Source: Pseudomonas lini
GTDB taxonomy: Bacteria; Pseudomonadota; Gammaproteobacteria; Pseudomonadales; Pseudomonadaceae
Direction of reading: 5' to 3'
Length of the DNA: 64,000 nt
Assembly: GCF_964063345.1 (NCBI RefSeq)
Contig: NZ_OZ061318.1
Location: 1,612,001-1,676,000, forward strand
Of this stretch, positions 35,084 through 43,722 are shown one piece after another. Positions within the stretch are counted from its first letter, which is position 1; the number at the start of each line of letters is the position of its first letter. Under the pieces are notes generated by a model that saw only the letters and a list, made by a program, of their open reading frames with translations, searched no databases and was not told where the DNA came from. The position numbers and the translations under genes are program-made.

Positions 35084-36034
35084 GTGGACAAGATTCTTCA
35101 CCAACCACTGGGCGGCAACGAAATGCCGCGCTTCGGCGGCATCGCCACCATGCTGCGACTCCCCCATTTGCCATCCGCTGCCGGCCTGGACGCTGCCTTT
35201 ATCGGCATCCCGCTGGACATCGGCACTTCCCTGCGCCCCGGCACCCGTTTCGGGCCACGTGAAATCCGCGCTGAATCGGTGATGATCCGCCCGTACAACA
35301 TGGCCACCGGCGCCGCGCCGTTCGATTCGCTGTCGGTTGCCGACATCGGTGACGTGGCGATCAACACGTTCAACCTGCTGGACGCCGTGCGAATCATCGA
35401 AGAGGCCTACGACAATATCCTCGAACACGATGTGATCCCCCTGACCCTTGGCGGCGATCACACCATCACCCTGCCGATCCTGCGTGCCATCCATAAAAAG
35501 CACGGCAAGGTCGGCCTGGTGCACATCGACGCTCACGCCGATGTGAACGATCACATGTTCGGCGAGAAGATCGCCCACGGCACCACCTTCCGTCGCGCTG
35601 TAGAAGAAGGCCTTCTGGATTGCGACCGCGTGGTGCAAATTGGCCTGCGCGCCCAGGGTTACACCGCTGATGACTTCAACTGGAGCCGCAATCAAGGCTT
35701 CCGTGTGGTTCAGGCTGAAGAATGCTGGCACAAATCCCTGGCACCGCTGATGGCCGAAGTTCGCGAGAAAGTCGGCGGCGGTCCGGTGTACCTGAGTTTC
35801 GATATCGACGGTATCGACCCGGCCTGGGCACCCGGCACTGGCACCCCGGAAATCGGCGGTCTGACGACCATTCAGGCGATCGAAATCGTGCGCGGCTGCC
35901 AAGGCCTCGACCTGGTCGGTTGCGACCTGGTAGAAGTCTCGCCAGCGTACGACACCACCGGTAATACCTCGCTGTTGGGCGCCAACCTGCTGTACGAAAT
36001 GCTCTGCGTACTGCCGGGCGTGGTCCATCGCTGA
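35084..36034 (+). CDS. gbuA: Guanidinobutyrase-type ureohydrolase (agmatinase family)
   Basis: GTG 35084 has TGAGG eight bases upstream; the product is 316 residues. Mn-binding motifs are intact: LTLGGDHTITLP near residue 122, VHIDAHADVND near 146-152, and YLSFDIDGIDPAWAPGTGTPE near 236-256. Family members hydrolyse agmatine, guanidinobutyrate or guanidinopropionate to urea and an amine or amino acid. The gene order with LysR, a SnoaL-like protein and two transporters matches the PA1421 gbuA cluster rather than gpuA, favouring 4-guanidinobutyrate as substrate (gives GABA and urea). Substrate choice remains inference. Confidence 0.88.
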   Translation: MDKILHQPLGGNEMPRFGGIATMLRLPHLPSAAGLDAAFIGIPLDIGTSLRPGTRFGPREIRAESVMIRPYNMATGAAPFDSLSVADIGDVAINTFNLLDAVRIIEEAYDNILEHDVIPLTLGGDHTITLPILRAIHKKHGKVGLVHIDAHADVNDHMFGEKIAHGTTFRRAVEEGLLDCDRVVQIGLRAQGYTADDFNWSRNQGFRVVQAEECWHKSLAPLMAEVREKVGGGPVYLSFDIDGIDPAWAPGTGTPEIGGLTTIQAIEIVRGCQGLDLVGCDLVEVSPAYDTTGNTSLLGANLLYEMLCVLPGVVHR

Positions 36035-36043
36035 GGATCGGTC

Positions 36044-36466
36044 ATGAGCGAACGTGATCAGGTACTCAACGCTGCCGCCGAGCTGGTATCGGCCTTTGCC
36101 CGTAACGATCGCGAAGCCTACTTCGGCGCATTCAGCGTTGATGCCAGCTTCGTGTTCTACACCCTCGAGCAGCCCCTGCTGTCGCGCGATGCTTATCAGG
36201 CGTTGTGGGACACCTGGCGCGCCGAGGACGGCTTCGAGGTGCTGTCCTGCACCTCGAGCAACGCCTTCGTCAGCCTGCAAGGTGACGTGGCGATTTTCAT
36301 CCATGACGTGGCCACCGAGCTGCGCATGCAAGGGGAGCATCACTTCAGCCAGGAGCGCGAGACGATTGTTTTCAAAAAACAGACGTCTGGCCAAGAACAA
36401 CAAGGCCTATGGCTGGCCTGCCACGAACATTTGTCCGCCATGCCGGAAGGGCTGCCACCCCCTTAG
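36044..36466 (+). CDS. NTF2/SnoaL-like small protein of the guanidino operon
   Basis: The 140-residue product starts 10 bp after the ureohydrolase stop. LVSAFARNDREAYFGAFSVDASFVFYT, ALWDTWRAEDGFEVLSCTSSNAFVSLQ and EHHFSQERETIVFKKQ fit the cone-shaped NTF2/SnoaL fold used by ketosteroid isomerase-like enzymes. It corresponds in position to PA1420. No catalytic role can be read from the sequence; it may act on the pathway substrate or product. Confidence 0.75.
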   Translation: MSERDQVLNAAAELVSAFARNDREAYFGAFSVDASFVFYTLEQPLLSRDAYQALWDTWRAEDGFEVLSCTSSNAFVSLQGDVAIFIHDVATELRMQGEHHFSQERETIVFKKQTSGQEQQGLWLACHEHLSAMPEGLPPP

Positions 36467-36520
36467 CCAAACAGGTGACGCTCACGCACGATGAGCGCGC
36501 CTTTATGATCGGAGCAGATC

Positions 36521-38032
36521 ATGAATAACAACAACAAAGAAAAAAGCCTTAGCAGCATCGAAACAAACGGGGTCGAACAGATCCCGGATCATGAGCGCGA
36601 CGCCAGACCCAGCGACCTGTTTCGCCTGATCTTCGGCGGTGCCAATACCTTTGCCACAGCGGTGCTCGGCAGTTTTCCCGTGCTGTTCGGCCTGTCCTTC
36701 CAGGCGGGTGTGTGGGCGATTGTGTTGGGCGTGGTGATCGGTGCGCTGATCCTGGCGCCGATGGGCCTGTTCGGACCGATCAACGGCACCAACAACGCCG
36801 TTTCCTCCGGTGCACACTTCGGCGTGCATGGACGAATCGTCGGCTCTTTCCTGTCACTGTTGACCGCTATCGCGTTCTTTTCGCTCTCCGTATGGAGTTC
36901 GGGCGATGCGCTGGTGGGCGGCGCCAAACGCCTGATCAACCTGCCGGAAACCGACCTCACCCTGGGCCTGGCGTACGGTCTGTTCGCGCTGCTGGTATTG
37001 ACGGTGTGCATTTACGGCTTCCGCTTCATGCTGTGGGTCAACCGCATCGCGGTGTGGGCCGCCAGCCTGTTGTTCCTGCTCGGCATCTTCGCCTTCGCCC
37101 CGGCGTTCGACAGTCAATACGCCGGCAGCGTGGCCCTCGGTCAGGCGGGGTTCTGGGCGGCGTTCATCGGCGCGGCGCTGGTGGCCATGAGCAACCCGAT
37201 TTCCTTCGGCGCGTTCCTCGGCGACTGGTCGCGTTACATCCCGCGTGATACGCCGAAAGGCCGGATCATGCTGTCGGTGATTGCCGCACAACTGGCCACG
37301 CTGATTCCGTTCCTGTTCGGCCTCGCCACCGCCACCATCGTGGCGGTCAAGGCACCGGACTACATCGCGGCCAACAACTACGTCGGCGGTCTGCTGGCAG
37401 TGTCACCGAGCTGGTTCTTCCTGCCGGTGTGCCTGATTGCGGTAATCGGCGGTATGTCCACCGGCACCACTTCGCTGTATGGCACCGGGCTGGACATGTC
37501 CAGCGTGTTCCCACGGGTGCTGTCGCGGGTCAAGGCAACGCTGCTGATCGGGGTGATGTCGATTGCCTTCATCTTCATCGGGCGCTTTGCGGCGAACCTG
37601 GTGCAGAGCGTGTCGACCTTCGCCGTGCTGATCATCACCTGCACCACTCCGTGGATGGTGATCATGATCATCGGCCTGTTGGTGCGTCGCGGCTTCTACT
37701 GCCCGGATGACCTGCAAGTGTTCACCCGTGGCGAGAAAGGCGGCCGTTACTGGTTCACCCACGGCTGGAACTGGCGTGGCCTGGGCGCCTGGATCCCGAG
37801 CGCGCTGGTGGGTTTGTGCTTCGTGAACCTGCCGGGGCAGTTTGTCGGGCCACTCGGGAATCTGGCGGGCGGTATCGACATCAGCCTGCCGGTGACCCTC
37901 GGCCTGGCCTCGCTGGTGTACCTGACGCTGCTGAGCCTGTTCCCGGAACCGGCCACGGTGTTCGGCCCCAACGATCCACGCAGCAAGGGCAAGGATTCGC
38001 TCGGTAAACCGGCGTTGCGCCAAGCCGCCTGA
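36521..38032 (+). CDS. NCS1-family (cytosine/purine permease type) transporter
   Basis: The 503-residue protein begins with a cytoplasmic helix (GVEQIPDHERDARPSDLFRLIFGGANTFATAVLG) and then about twelve membrane helices. SNPISFGAFLGDWSRYIPRDTPKG is the NCS1 signature region. It follows the SnoaL-like gene and corresponds to PA1419. NCS1 members take up nucleobases and related nitrogenous compounds by cation symport; in this operon a guanidino compound is the likely cargo, which is inference from context. Confidence 0.87.
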   Translation: MNNNNKEKSLSSIETNGVEQIPDHERDARPSDLFRLIFGGANTFATAVLGSFPVLFGLSFQAGVWAIVLGVVIGALILAPMGLFGPINGTNNAVSSGAHFGVHGRIVGSFLSLLTAIAFFSLSVWSSGDALVGGAKRLINLPETDLTLGLAYGLFALLVLTVCIYGFRFMLWVNRIAVWAASLLFLLGIFAFAPAFDSQYAGSVALGQAGFWAAFIGAALVAMSNPISFGAFLGDWSRYIPRDTPKGRIMLSVIAAQLATLIPFLFGLATATIVAVKAPDYIAANNYVGGLLAVSPSWFFLPVCLIAVIGGMSTGTTSLYGTGLDMSSVFPRVLSRVKATLLIGVMSIAFIFIGRFAANLVQSVSTFAVLIITCTTPWMVIMIIGLLVRRGFYCPDDLQVFTRGEKGGRYWFTHGWNWRGLGAWIPSALVGLCFVNLPGQFVGPLGNLAGGIDISLPVTLGLASLVYLTLLSLFPEPATVFGPNDPRSKGKDSLGKPALRQAA

Positions 38033-38062
38033 TTCAACGCATTACCTGTGGTCAACGCATTA

Positions 38063-38156
38063 CCTGTGGGAGCGTGGCTTGCCCGCGATGAACGATAACG
38101 CGGTCGGCCTGACTGACCGTGGCGCTCCCTTCGCGGGCAAGCCTCGCTCCCACAGG
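38063..38156. repeat. REP pair, inverted
   Basis: CTGTGGGAGCGTGGCTTGCC and GCAAGCCTCGCTCCCACAGG within the gap between the two transporter genes. Confidence 0.88.
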
Positions 38157-38222
38157 GATTGGTATTCCCACAAAGATTGATTTTCGCCTCACCATAAAAA
38201 AGACAATCGGAGACACGCCATC

Positions 38223-39602
38223 ATGGCTTTGGATTTATTCGTCGTACTCATCTACGCCGCCGCGATGCTGGTGCTCGGCTACTACGGCATGCGCAAGGCC
38301 AAGACCAACGAAGACTTTTTGGTCGCCGGTCGTAACCTCGGCCCGAGCCTGTACATGGGCACCATGGCCGCTACCGTTCTGGGCGGCGCATCTACCGTCG
38401 GCACCGTACGCCTGGGCTACGTCCATGGCATCTCCGGTTTCTGGCTCTGCGCGGCCCTCGGTTGCGGGATCGTGGCGCTGAACCTGTTCCTCGCCAAACC
38501 ACTGCTGAAACTGAAAATCTACACCGTTACCCAGGTGCTGGAAAAACGCTACAACCCGATGGCCCGCTCCGCGAGCGCGGTGATCATGCTGGCGTATGCG
38601 CTGATGATCGGCGTGGTCTCGATCCTGGCCATTGGCACCGTGCTGCAAGTGCTGTTCGACCTGCCGTTCTGGCTGTCGGTATTGGTCGGCGGTGGCGTGG
38701 TGGTGATTTATTCCGCGATTGGCGGCATGTGGTCGCTGACCCTGACCGACATCGTCCAGTTCGTGATCAAGACCGTAGGCCTGATGTTCATCCTGTTGCC
38801 GATATGCCTGTACCGCGTCGGTGGTTGGGATGAGTTGGTGTTGAAACTGCCGGCAACCGCCTTCAGCTTCACCACGATTGGCTGGGACACCATCATCACC
38901 TACTTCATGATCTACTTCTTCGGGATCCTGATCGGCCAAGACATCTGGCAGCGTGTGTTCACCGTCAAGAGCGCCAAAGTGGCTCAGGTCGCCGGTACAT
39001 TCGCAGGCGTCTACTGCATCCTTTATGGACTGGCCTGCGCCCTGATCGGCATGGCCGCTCATGTGCTGATCCCGGACCTGGACAACGTCAACAACGCCTT
39101 CGCCGCCATCGTCAAACTGTCCCTGCCGGACGGTATCCGTGGCCTGGTGATTGCGGCGGCCCTGGCGGCCATGATGTCCACCGCCAGCGCCGGCCTGCTC
39201 GCCGCTGCCACCACCCTGACCGAAGACCTGCTGCCGAAACTGCGCGGCGGTAAACAGTCGAGCCTGGGCATCAACCGCCTGTTCACCCTGCTGACCGGCG
39301 TCGCCGTGCTGGGTATCGCGCTGGTGGTAAACGACGTGATCAGTGCCTTGACCCTGGCCTATAACCTGTTGGTGGGCGGCATGCTGATCCCGCTGATCGG
39401 TGCAATCTTCTGGAAACGCGCAACCACCGCAGGCGCTATCGCCAGCATGGGCATGGGCTTTGCCACCGCGCTGCTGTTCATGATCAAGGACGGTATGGAT
39501 TCCAACACCCCGATCTACTACAGCCTCGGCGTTGGCCTGGTGAGTTTCGTGGTGGTCAGCTTGCTGTCCCGCCGCCCGGCAGTGGTGGCGAGCGCTATCT
39601 AA
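38223..39602 (+). CDS. Sodium:solute symporter (SSS family)
   Basis: 459 residues, ATG 38223 after CGGAGA. Thirteen hydrophobic segments and the SSS core AGRNLGPSLYMGTMAATVLGG, IYSAIGGMWSLTLTDIVQFVIK and AAALAAMMSTASAGLLAAATTL are evident. It is the last gene of the guanidino cluster, in the position of PA1418, and is followed by a strong terminator. Two different transporters for one short pathway suggest more than one substrate, or import plus exchange of products. Confidence 0.9.
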   Translation: MALDLFVVLIYAAAMLVLGYYGMRKAKTNEDFLVAGRNLGPSLYMGTMAATVLGGASTVGTVRLGYVHGISGFWLCAALGCGIVALNLFLAKPLLKLKIYTVTQVLEKRYNPMARSASAVIMLAYALMIGVVSILAIGTVLQVLFDLPFWLSVLVGGGVVVIYSAIGGMWSLTLTDIVQFVIKTVGLMFILLPICLYRVGGWDELVLKLPATAFSFTTIGWDTIITYFMIYFFGILIGQDIWQRVFTVKSAKVAQVAGTFAGVYCILYGLACALIGMAAHVLIPDLDNVNNAFAAIVKLSLPDGIRGLVIAAALAAMMSTASAGLLAAATTLTEDLLPKLRGGKQSSLGINRLFTLLTGVAVLGIALVVNDVISALTLAYNLLVGGMLIPLIGAIFWKRATTAGAIASMGMGFATALLFMIKDGMDSNTPIYYSLGVGLVSFVVVSLLSRRPAVVASAI

Positions 39603-39631
39603 GCTTTCTATAACGACTTGATGCTTTCTTC

Positions 39632-39669
39632 GACGGGTGTGGCGTCGGTTGCCACACCCGTTTTTTTTC
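39632..39669 (+). terminator. Rho-independent terminator of the guanidino operon
   Basis: ACGGGTGTGGC, a six-base loop, GCCACACCCGT and then eight T residues, 30 bp after the symporter stop. Confidence 0.93.
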
Positions 39670-39784
39670 GTCTGAAGAAAACTGCTATTACGCACGATGA
39701 TTGACGAGTGGCAGCGCCGGCAAGCCTGAAGCCTGCTGTACTCAGCACCAGGGACAACAACAATAACGCCCTCGAAGAACAATC

Positions 39785-40036
39785 ATGACAAGAGATGCCG
39801 TTCGTACCGCCGTGCACTGCTTCATCAGCCGCCTGCTGGAGGGCCGGGATGACTTCGACGACAACACCCGTCTGGTGCAGTTGGGACTGGATAAAGAAGA
39901 TATTGAAGATCTGATTTTCCATCTGGAAGATCAGCTGGGATTGACAGCGTTTACCGCCGAAGAAGACCGGATGTTCCAGACCGCGACGACCGTCGACGAC
40001 TTGAGCCGGTTTTTGATTGAGATTGGGCGGTATTGA
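39785..40036 (+). CDS. Acyl-carrier-protein-like small protein lacking the carrier serine
   Basis: The 83-residue product aligns by eye with ACP: helix 1 VRTAVHCFISRLLEG, loop DDFDDNTRLVQLG, helix 2 LDKEDIEDLIFHLEDQLGL and a C-terminal TATTVDDLSRFL. In true ACPs the start of helix 2 reads DSL with the phosphopantetheine-bearing Ser; here it is LDKED, so no carrier Ser is present. It is strongly acidic like ACPs. It may be a regulatory or scaffold relative. No biosynthetic partner gene lies nearby. Confidence 0.7.
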   Translation: MTRDAVRTAVHCFISRLLEGRDDFDDNTRLVQLGLDKEDIEDLIFHLEDQLGLTAFTAEEDRMFQTATTVDDLSRFLIEIGRY

Positions 40037-40078
40037 GATGGGTTGAAATGCACCTTTGAGGCAAGAGTGCAGGCTCTT

Positions 40079-40212
40079 GTGGCGAGGGAGCTTGCTCCCG
40101 CTCGACTGCGCAGCAGTCGCAGAACCAGGATCCGAATGCTGCCTGATACACCTCGGTGGTGATCAATGGGGGCTGCTGTGCAGCCCAGCGGGAGCAAGCT
40201 CCCTCGCCACAG
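40079..40212. repeat. Repeat of the TGTGGCGAGGGAGCTTGCTC type, inverted
   Basis: Arms TGTGGCGAGGGAGCTTGCTC and its exact reverse complement flank about 95 bp containing CTGCGCAGCAGTCGC. Confidence 0.88.
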
Positions 40213-40231
40213 GCAAGCCCCCTGCCCAGAC

Positions 40232-40363
40232 TTACCGGCGGCGCTGCTGCTGGCGGCGACGTTGTTCGTCGTCCGTGCGAATAGGCACGGGTTGCAGAGG
40301 CGGTTCGATCAAACCGAGTGCGACACCCAGGTCATGCAGCCAGTTTTGGATTTTCTCTTTCAT
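40232..40363 (-). CDS. 43-aa basic small protein (possible PA1414-type gene)
   Basis: On the minus strand ATG 40363 follows AAGGGGGCACC and encodes MKEKIQNWLHDLGVALGLIE, a proline-rich link and a C-terminal QRRRQQQRRR tail. An amphipathic helix followed by a basic tail suggests RNA or membrane association. A half-palindrome TTGAT..AT resembling an Anr/FNR site lies at 40478-40491, leaving a 5' leader of roughly 80-110 nt with a hairpin (CGAAG/CTTCG). From memory, P. aeruginosa PA1414, whose leader yields the oxygen-responsive sRNA SicX, lies next to the gbu cluster in the same way; I could not verify homology. Confidence 0.65.
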   Translation of the reverse strand: MKEKIQNWLHDLGVALGLIEPPLQPVPIRTDDEQRRRQQQRRR

Positions 40364-40477
40364 GGTGCCCCCTTCAGGGTAGTGCCGAGCGGCCGAAGTT
40401 CTGTAGCCCCTTCGAACTGATAATAGTCCGAAGTCCTACGCAATGCTCGTCCAACATCGCAATGATCTGTTACTGAA

Positions 40478-40491
40478 TTGATCCAAATTCC
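40478..40491 (-). promoter_or_regulatory. Weak Anr/FNR-like site
   Basis: TTGATCCAAATTCC has one perfect half (TTGAT) and two of five bases in the other half of TTGATNNNNATCAA. It lies about 115 bp upstream of the 43-aa gene start. On its own the match is weak; it is listed because of the syntenic argument. Confidence 0.35.
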
Positions 40492-40502
40492 TGGACGTCG
40501 GT

Positions 40503-41396
40503 TCAAGCAAATGCCTTGGCCGGAATCGCTGCCGACGGATACATCGCCTGCTGCTGCTCGATCCATGCATTCAGATTGGCGCCGACCATGCCCTTGCGCC
40601 ACATCAGCCAAGTGGTCGCGCTGGCGAACGGCTCGGCCAACGGGTGCACCGCCACGCTTTCGCGCCCCGGCAGGCTGGCGAGCATCGACTCCGACATCAG
40701 CGCCACGCCGGAGCCGGCAATCACGCAGGCGAGCATTCCCGGATAAGACTCGATCTCCATCGCCCGGCCCATGGCCGCGTGATCATGGGCGAACCAGGCT
40801 TCCAGGCGCATCCGATAGGAACAGCCCTGCCGAAACGTAAACACCGAACGCCCTTCGACATCCAGCGCACTGCGCACTGGCGGATGATCGGCCTCGCTGA
40901 TCAGCACCAGCCGTTCGTCGCACAATGGCACGCCGTCGAGCCCGGCCAGCTCCAGCGGGCCGTCCACCAGCGCCGCATCGAGGCGCCCGGTGAGCAGACC
41001 TTCGAGCAATTCGCCGCTGGGCCCCGACTGCACTTGCAGGTTTACCGCCGGATAGCTGCGGTGATAACGCGCCAACAGCTCTGGCAGGTGAATCGCAGCG
41101 GTGCTGTACATGGTGCCCAGTACAAAATCCCCGGCCGGTTGCCCGCCCTGCACCGCCGCGTGGGCTTCGTCGTGCAAGGCGAACAGCTTGGCGGTGTAGT
41201 CCAAGAGGACTTTTCCCGCAGGTGACAACTGCAAACGCTGACGCTCGCGTACGAATAGTTCGACACCGAGTTGCTCTTCGAGCTGTTTGAGCCGGGTCGA
41301 CAGGTTGGACGGCACACGATGCAGGCGTTCAGCCGCGCGGGTAATGGAGCCCTCCTGCGCCACCGCCTGGAAGATCCGCAATTGGCTGAATTCCAC
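40503..41396 (-). CDS. LysR-family regulator divergent from an MFS transporter
   Basis: GTG 41396 (MEFSQLRIFQAV) has GGAG at six-base spacing and fits the LysR N-terminus; an in-frame TTG at 41408 is less likely. The 297-residue product has the wHTH GSITRAAERLHRVPSNLSTRLKQLEEQLG and a substrate-binding domain (GDFVLGTMYSTAAIHLPELL, RLDAALVDGPLE, GMLACVIAGSGVALM). It probably controls the divergent MFS gene 104 bp away. The effector is unknown. Confidence 0.88.
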   Translation of the reverse strand: MEFSQLRIFQAVAQEGSITRAAERLHRVPSNLSTRLKQLEEQLGVELFVRERQRLQLSPAGKVLLDYTAKLFALHDEAHAAVQGGQPAGDFVLGTMYSTAAIHLPELLARYHRSYPAVNLQVQSGPSGELLEGLLTGRLDAALVDGPLELAGLDGVPLCDERLVLISEADHPPVRSALDVEGRSVFTFRQGCSYRMRLEAWFAHDHAAMGRAMEIESYPGMLACVIAGSGVALMSESMLASLPGRESVAVHPLAEPFASATTWLMWRKGMVGANLNAWIEQQQAMYPSAAIPAKAFA

Positions 41397-41500
41397 GCCA
41401 TTCTCCAAATCAGAACAAGTTTCTCACTATTATTCATTTTTAAAGAAAGTCAATCAGTCCTAGCCTGACGGTCATTGATCCTCGAAAAGGAACTCAGACC

Positions 41501-42691
41501 ATGTCTCCTCTGATTCGCTTAACCGCCAGCTTTATCGCCCTGATGATGGCCATGGGCATCGGGCGTTTCGCCCTGACGCCGCAACTGCCGCACTTGCTCA
41601 GCGAAGGCCAGATCGACCTGACTGCCGCCGGTCTGATTGCCGCTGCCAACTACCTCGGCTACTTCGCCGGCGCGGTGGACGCGATGTTCGCCCGTCGCCC
41701 CGACCAGGTTCGTCGGCGCCTGCTCGGTGGTTTGTGGCTCTGTGTACTGCTGACCCTGGCCTCGTTCTGGGCCGACGGGTTCTGGTCGCATCTGGTGCTG
41801 CGTTTCGGCACGGGCGTGGGCAGCGCCTGGGTGTTGGTGATGATTACCGCATTGAGCCAACCGCTGGCAGCGGCGGCCGGTCGTCCACGGCTCGGCGCGC
41901 TGGTCTTTGCCGGGCCGGGGCTGGGGATTTTTCTGACAGGATTATTGGCCTTGGGCTCGAACCTGCTGGGGCAGACGTCCGCGACCTTGTGGCTGGTGTA
42001 TGCCGGTGTCGGGCTGGTGATGCTGCTGGGGATTCTGCCGTTCTTGCCGCAACCGGCTGCCCTTTCTACGGCGACACCGTCTGCCGTTACATCGGGCACC
42101 CAAGGTGTCGGACGTTTACCGGTGATCTATGGGTTATACGGTTTGGGCTACATCATCCCGGCCACTTTCCTCTCGCAAATGGCGAGCGCGCAGTTCCATG
42201 GGCAATGGCAAGCCGATCTGTTCTGGCCATGCTTCGGTCTGGCGGCAGCAATCGGGGTGGTGTTAGTGAGCCTGCGCAGACACAACCCAAACGCCACCCG
42301 CCATTGGCTGATGGCAACGCTGTGGTTGCAGGCGGCCGGGGTCTTCGCCTGCCTGTTGGGCAGCGGTGCCGGCCTGGCACTGGGAGTGATCCTGTGTGGT
42401 GGGCCGTTCCTGGCCTGCATGCAACTGGTGATGCAGCGCTCCCGGGAACTGGCGCCCCATGCCACCCAGCGCAACGCCGGGCTACTGACCGCGTGCTTTG
42501 CCGTGGGGCAACTCAGCGGTCCGTTGCTGGCAGCGCTGAGCAGTCATTTCAGCGGTGGATTGCAACCCGCGCTAGTGATCGCCGGCAGCGGTTTGCTCAT
42601 CGCAGGAGGCCTGTTGCTGCGCCCGGTCAGGGTTGCCCAAGTGCTTTGCGCAAACGACGGCGGACCCACTGCTCTGCGCTCACAAAAGTGA
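41501..42691 (+). CDS. MFS transporter of the YbfB/YjiJ type
   Basis: 396 residues, ATG 41501 with AAAGGAAC upstream. The N-terminus LIRLTASFIALMMAMGIGRFALTPQLPHLL is the diagnostic first helix of YbfB/YjiJ family exporters; twelve membrane helices follow. The substrate is unknown; some relatives are efflux pumps. The 3' end overlaps the convergent EamA gene by 65 bp. Confidence 0.88.
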   Translation: MSPLIRLTASFIALMMAMGIGRFALTPQLPHLLSEGQIDLTAAGLIAAANYLGYFAGAVDAMFARRPDQVRRRLLGGLWLCVLLTLASFWADGFWSHLVLRFGTGVGSAWVLVMITALSQPLAAAAGRPRLGALVFAGPGLGIFLTGLLALGSNLLGQTSATLWLVYAGVGLVMLLGILPFLPQPAALSTATPSAVTSGTQGVGRLPVIYGLYGLGYIIPATFLSQMASAQFHGQWQADLFWPCFGLAAAIGVVLVSLRRHNPNATRHWLMATLWLQAAGVFACLLGSGAGLALGVILCGGPFLACMQLVMQRSRELAPHATQRNAGLLTACFAVGQLSGPLLAALSSHFSGGLQPALVIAGSGLLIAGGLLLRPVRVAQVLCANDGGPTALRSQK

Positions 42692-43559
42692 TCCCGAGCA
42701 GAACCAGCACCGCGCCGATCACAAAGTTGAGGCTCAGTTCTTCGCCCAGCAGCACCACACCGAACGTGACGCCGAACAGCGGCGTCATGAACGAAAACAC
42801 TGCCAGGTTTGCCGCCAGATAACGACGCAGCAGCCAGAACCAGGTCAGGTAACTGAAGAACGACACCACCAATCCCTGGAACAGCACGCTGGCCACGGCA
42901 ACAGTGGTCAGGCTGACATGGCTGACCTGCCCGCTGAGGATCGCGATCAACAGCAGGCCAACGAAGCCGACGATCAGTTGATAAAACAGCGTCAAGGTCA
43001 CCGGCGCTTCCGACAGACGCGAGGCGCGTACCACCACGGTGGTCGCGCCCCACGATGCGCCGGCCAGCACGCCCAACGCATCGCCCATCAGCATGCGGTG
43101 GTCGAGGTTATTCCAGGACACGCCCCCGGCAAACGCAATGGCAATGCCGATGAAAGCGAGAAAAATCCCCAGCCACTGCACCGGTCTTAAACGCTCACTC
43201 GGCAGCAGCCAATGCACGCCCAACGCAGTGAAAATCGGCGCGGTGTAGAGGAACACCGACATGTGCGCCGCCGTAGTCAATTGCAGGCCTTCGGAAATGA
43301 AGAAGAACTCCAGACCAAACAACGCACCCGCCAGCAAGCCGCCGCGCCAGGTATTACCGACCTGATCCCAACCGCCCTTCCAGCAGATCAACAATCCTAC
43401 GAGCAACGCGGAAATACCCGACCGCCCAGCTGCTTGCATGACCGGCGCGATGTCGGGCGCGGCCCACTTAATCATCACCTGCTGCACGCCCCAGATCAGG
43501 CACAGCCCGACCATTACCTGCAGGGCAAATCCATCGGCGCTACGCCGGGTGGCGCTCAC
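42627..43559 (-). CDS. EamA/RhaT-family (DMT) transporter
   Basis: GTG 43559 (MSATRRSADGFALQ) has GAGGTG upstream and gives 310 residues. Ten hydrophobic helices form two EamA repeats (LQVMVGLCLIWGVQQVMIKWAAPDIAPVMQAAGRSGISALL in the first; GDALGVLAGASWGATTVVVRA starts the second). The family exports metabolites such as amino acids. The gene converges on the MFS gene with a 65-bp coding overlap. Confidence 0.88.
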   Translation of the reverse strand: MSATRRSADGFALQVMVGLCLIWGVQQVMIKWAAPDIAPVMQAAGRSGISALLVGLLICWKGGWDQVGNTWRGGLLAGALFGLEFFFISEGLQLTTAAHMSVFLYTAPIFTALGVHWLLPSERLRPVQWLGIFLAFIGIAIAFAGGVSWNNLDHRMLMGDALGVLAGASWGATTVVVRASRLSEAPVTLTLFYQLIVGFVGLLLIAILSGQVSHVSLTTVAVASVLFQGLVVSFFSYLTWFWLLRRYLAANLAVFSFMTPLFGVTFGVVLLGEELSLNFVIGAVLVLLGITFVSAEQWVRRRLRKALGQP

Positions 43560-43722
43560 CTGAACACCTCGACAACACAATCCATGGCAGTGACTCGACA
43601 GTAAAAGCAAAACCCCGACCTTCTGGCTGAGCAGAGTGCCGGGGCAAAAAATTATGCTGTCGATTATTAACCAGATGGACAGAAAAAGGTGTCTGCAAAA
43701 GACCTTTAAATCGCCGCTTGCG

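Noticed and set aside
40478..40491. A fully convincing Anr box
   Set aside because: Only one half-site is perfect; it is listed with low confidence because of the context.
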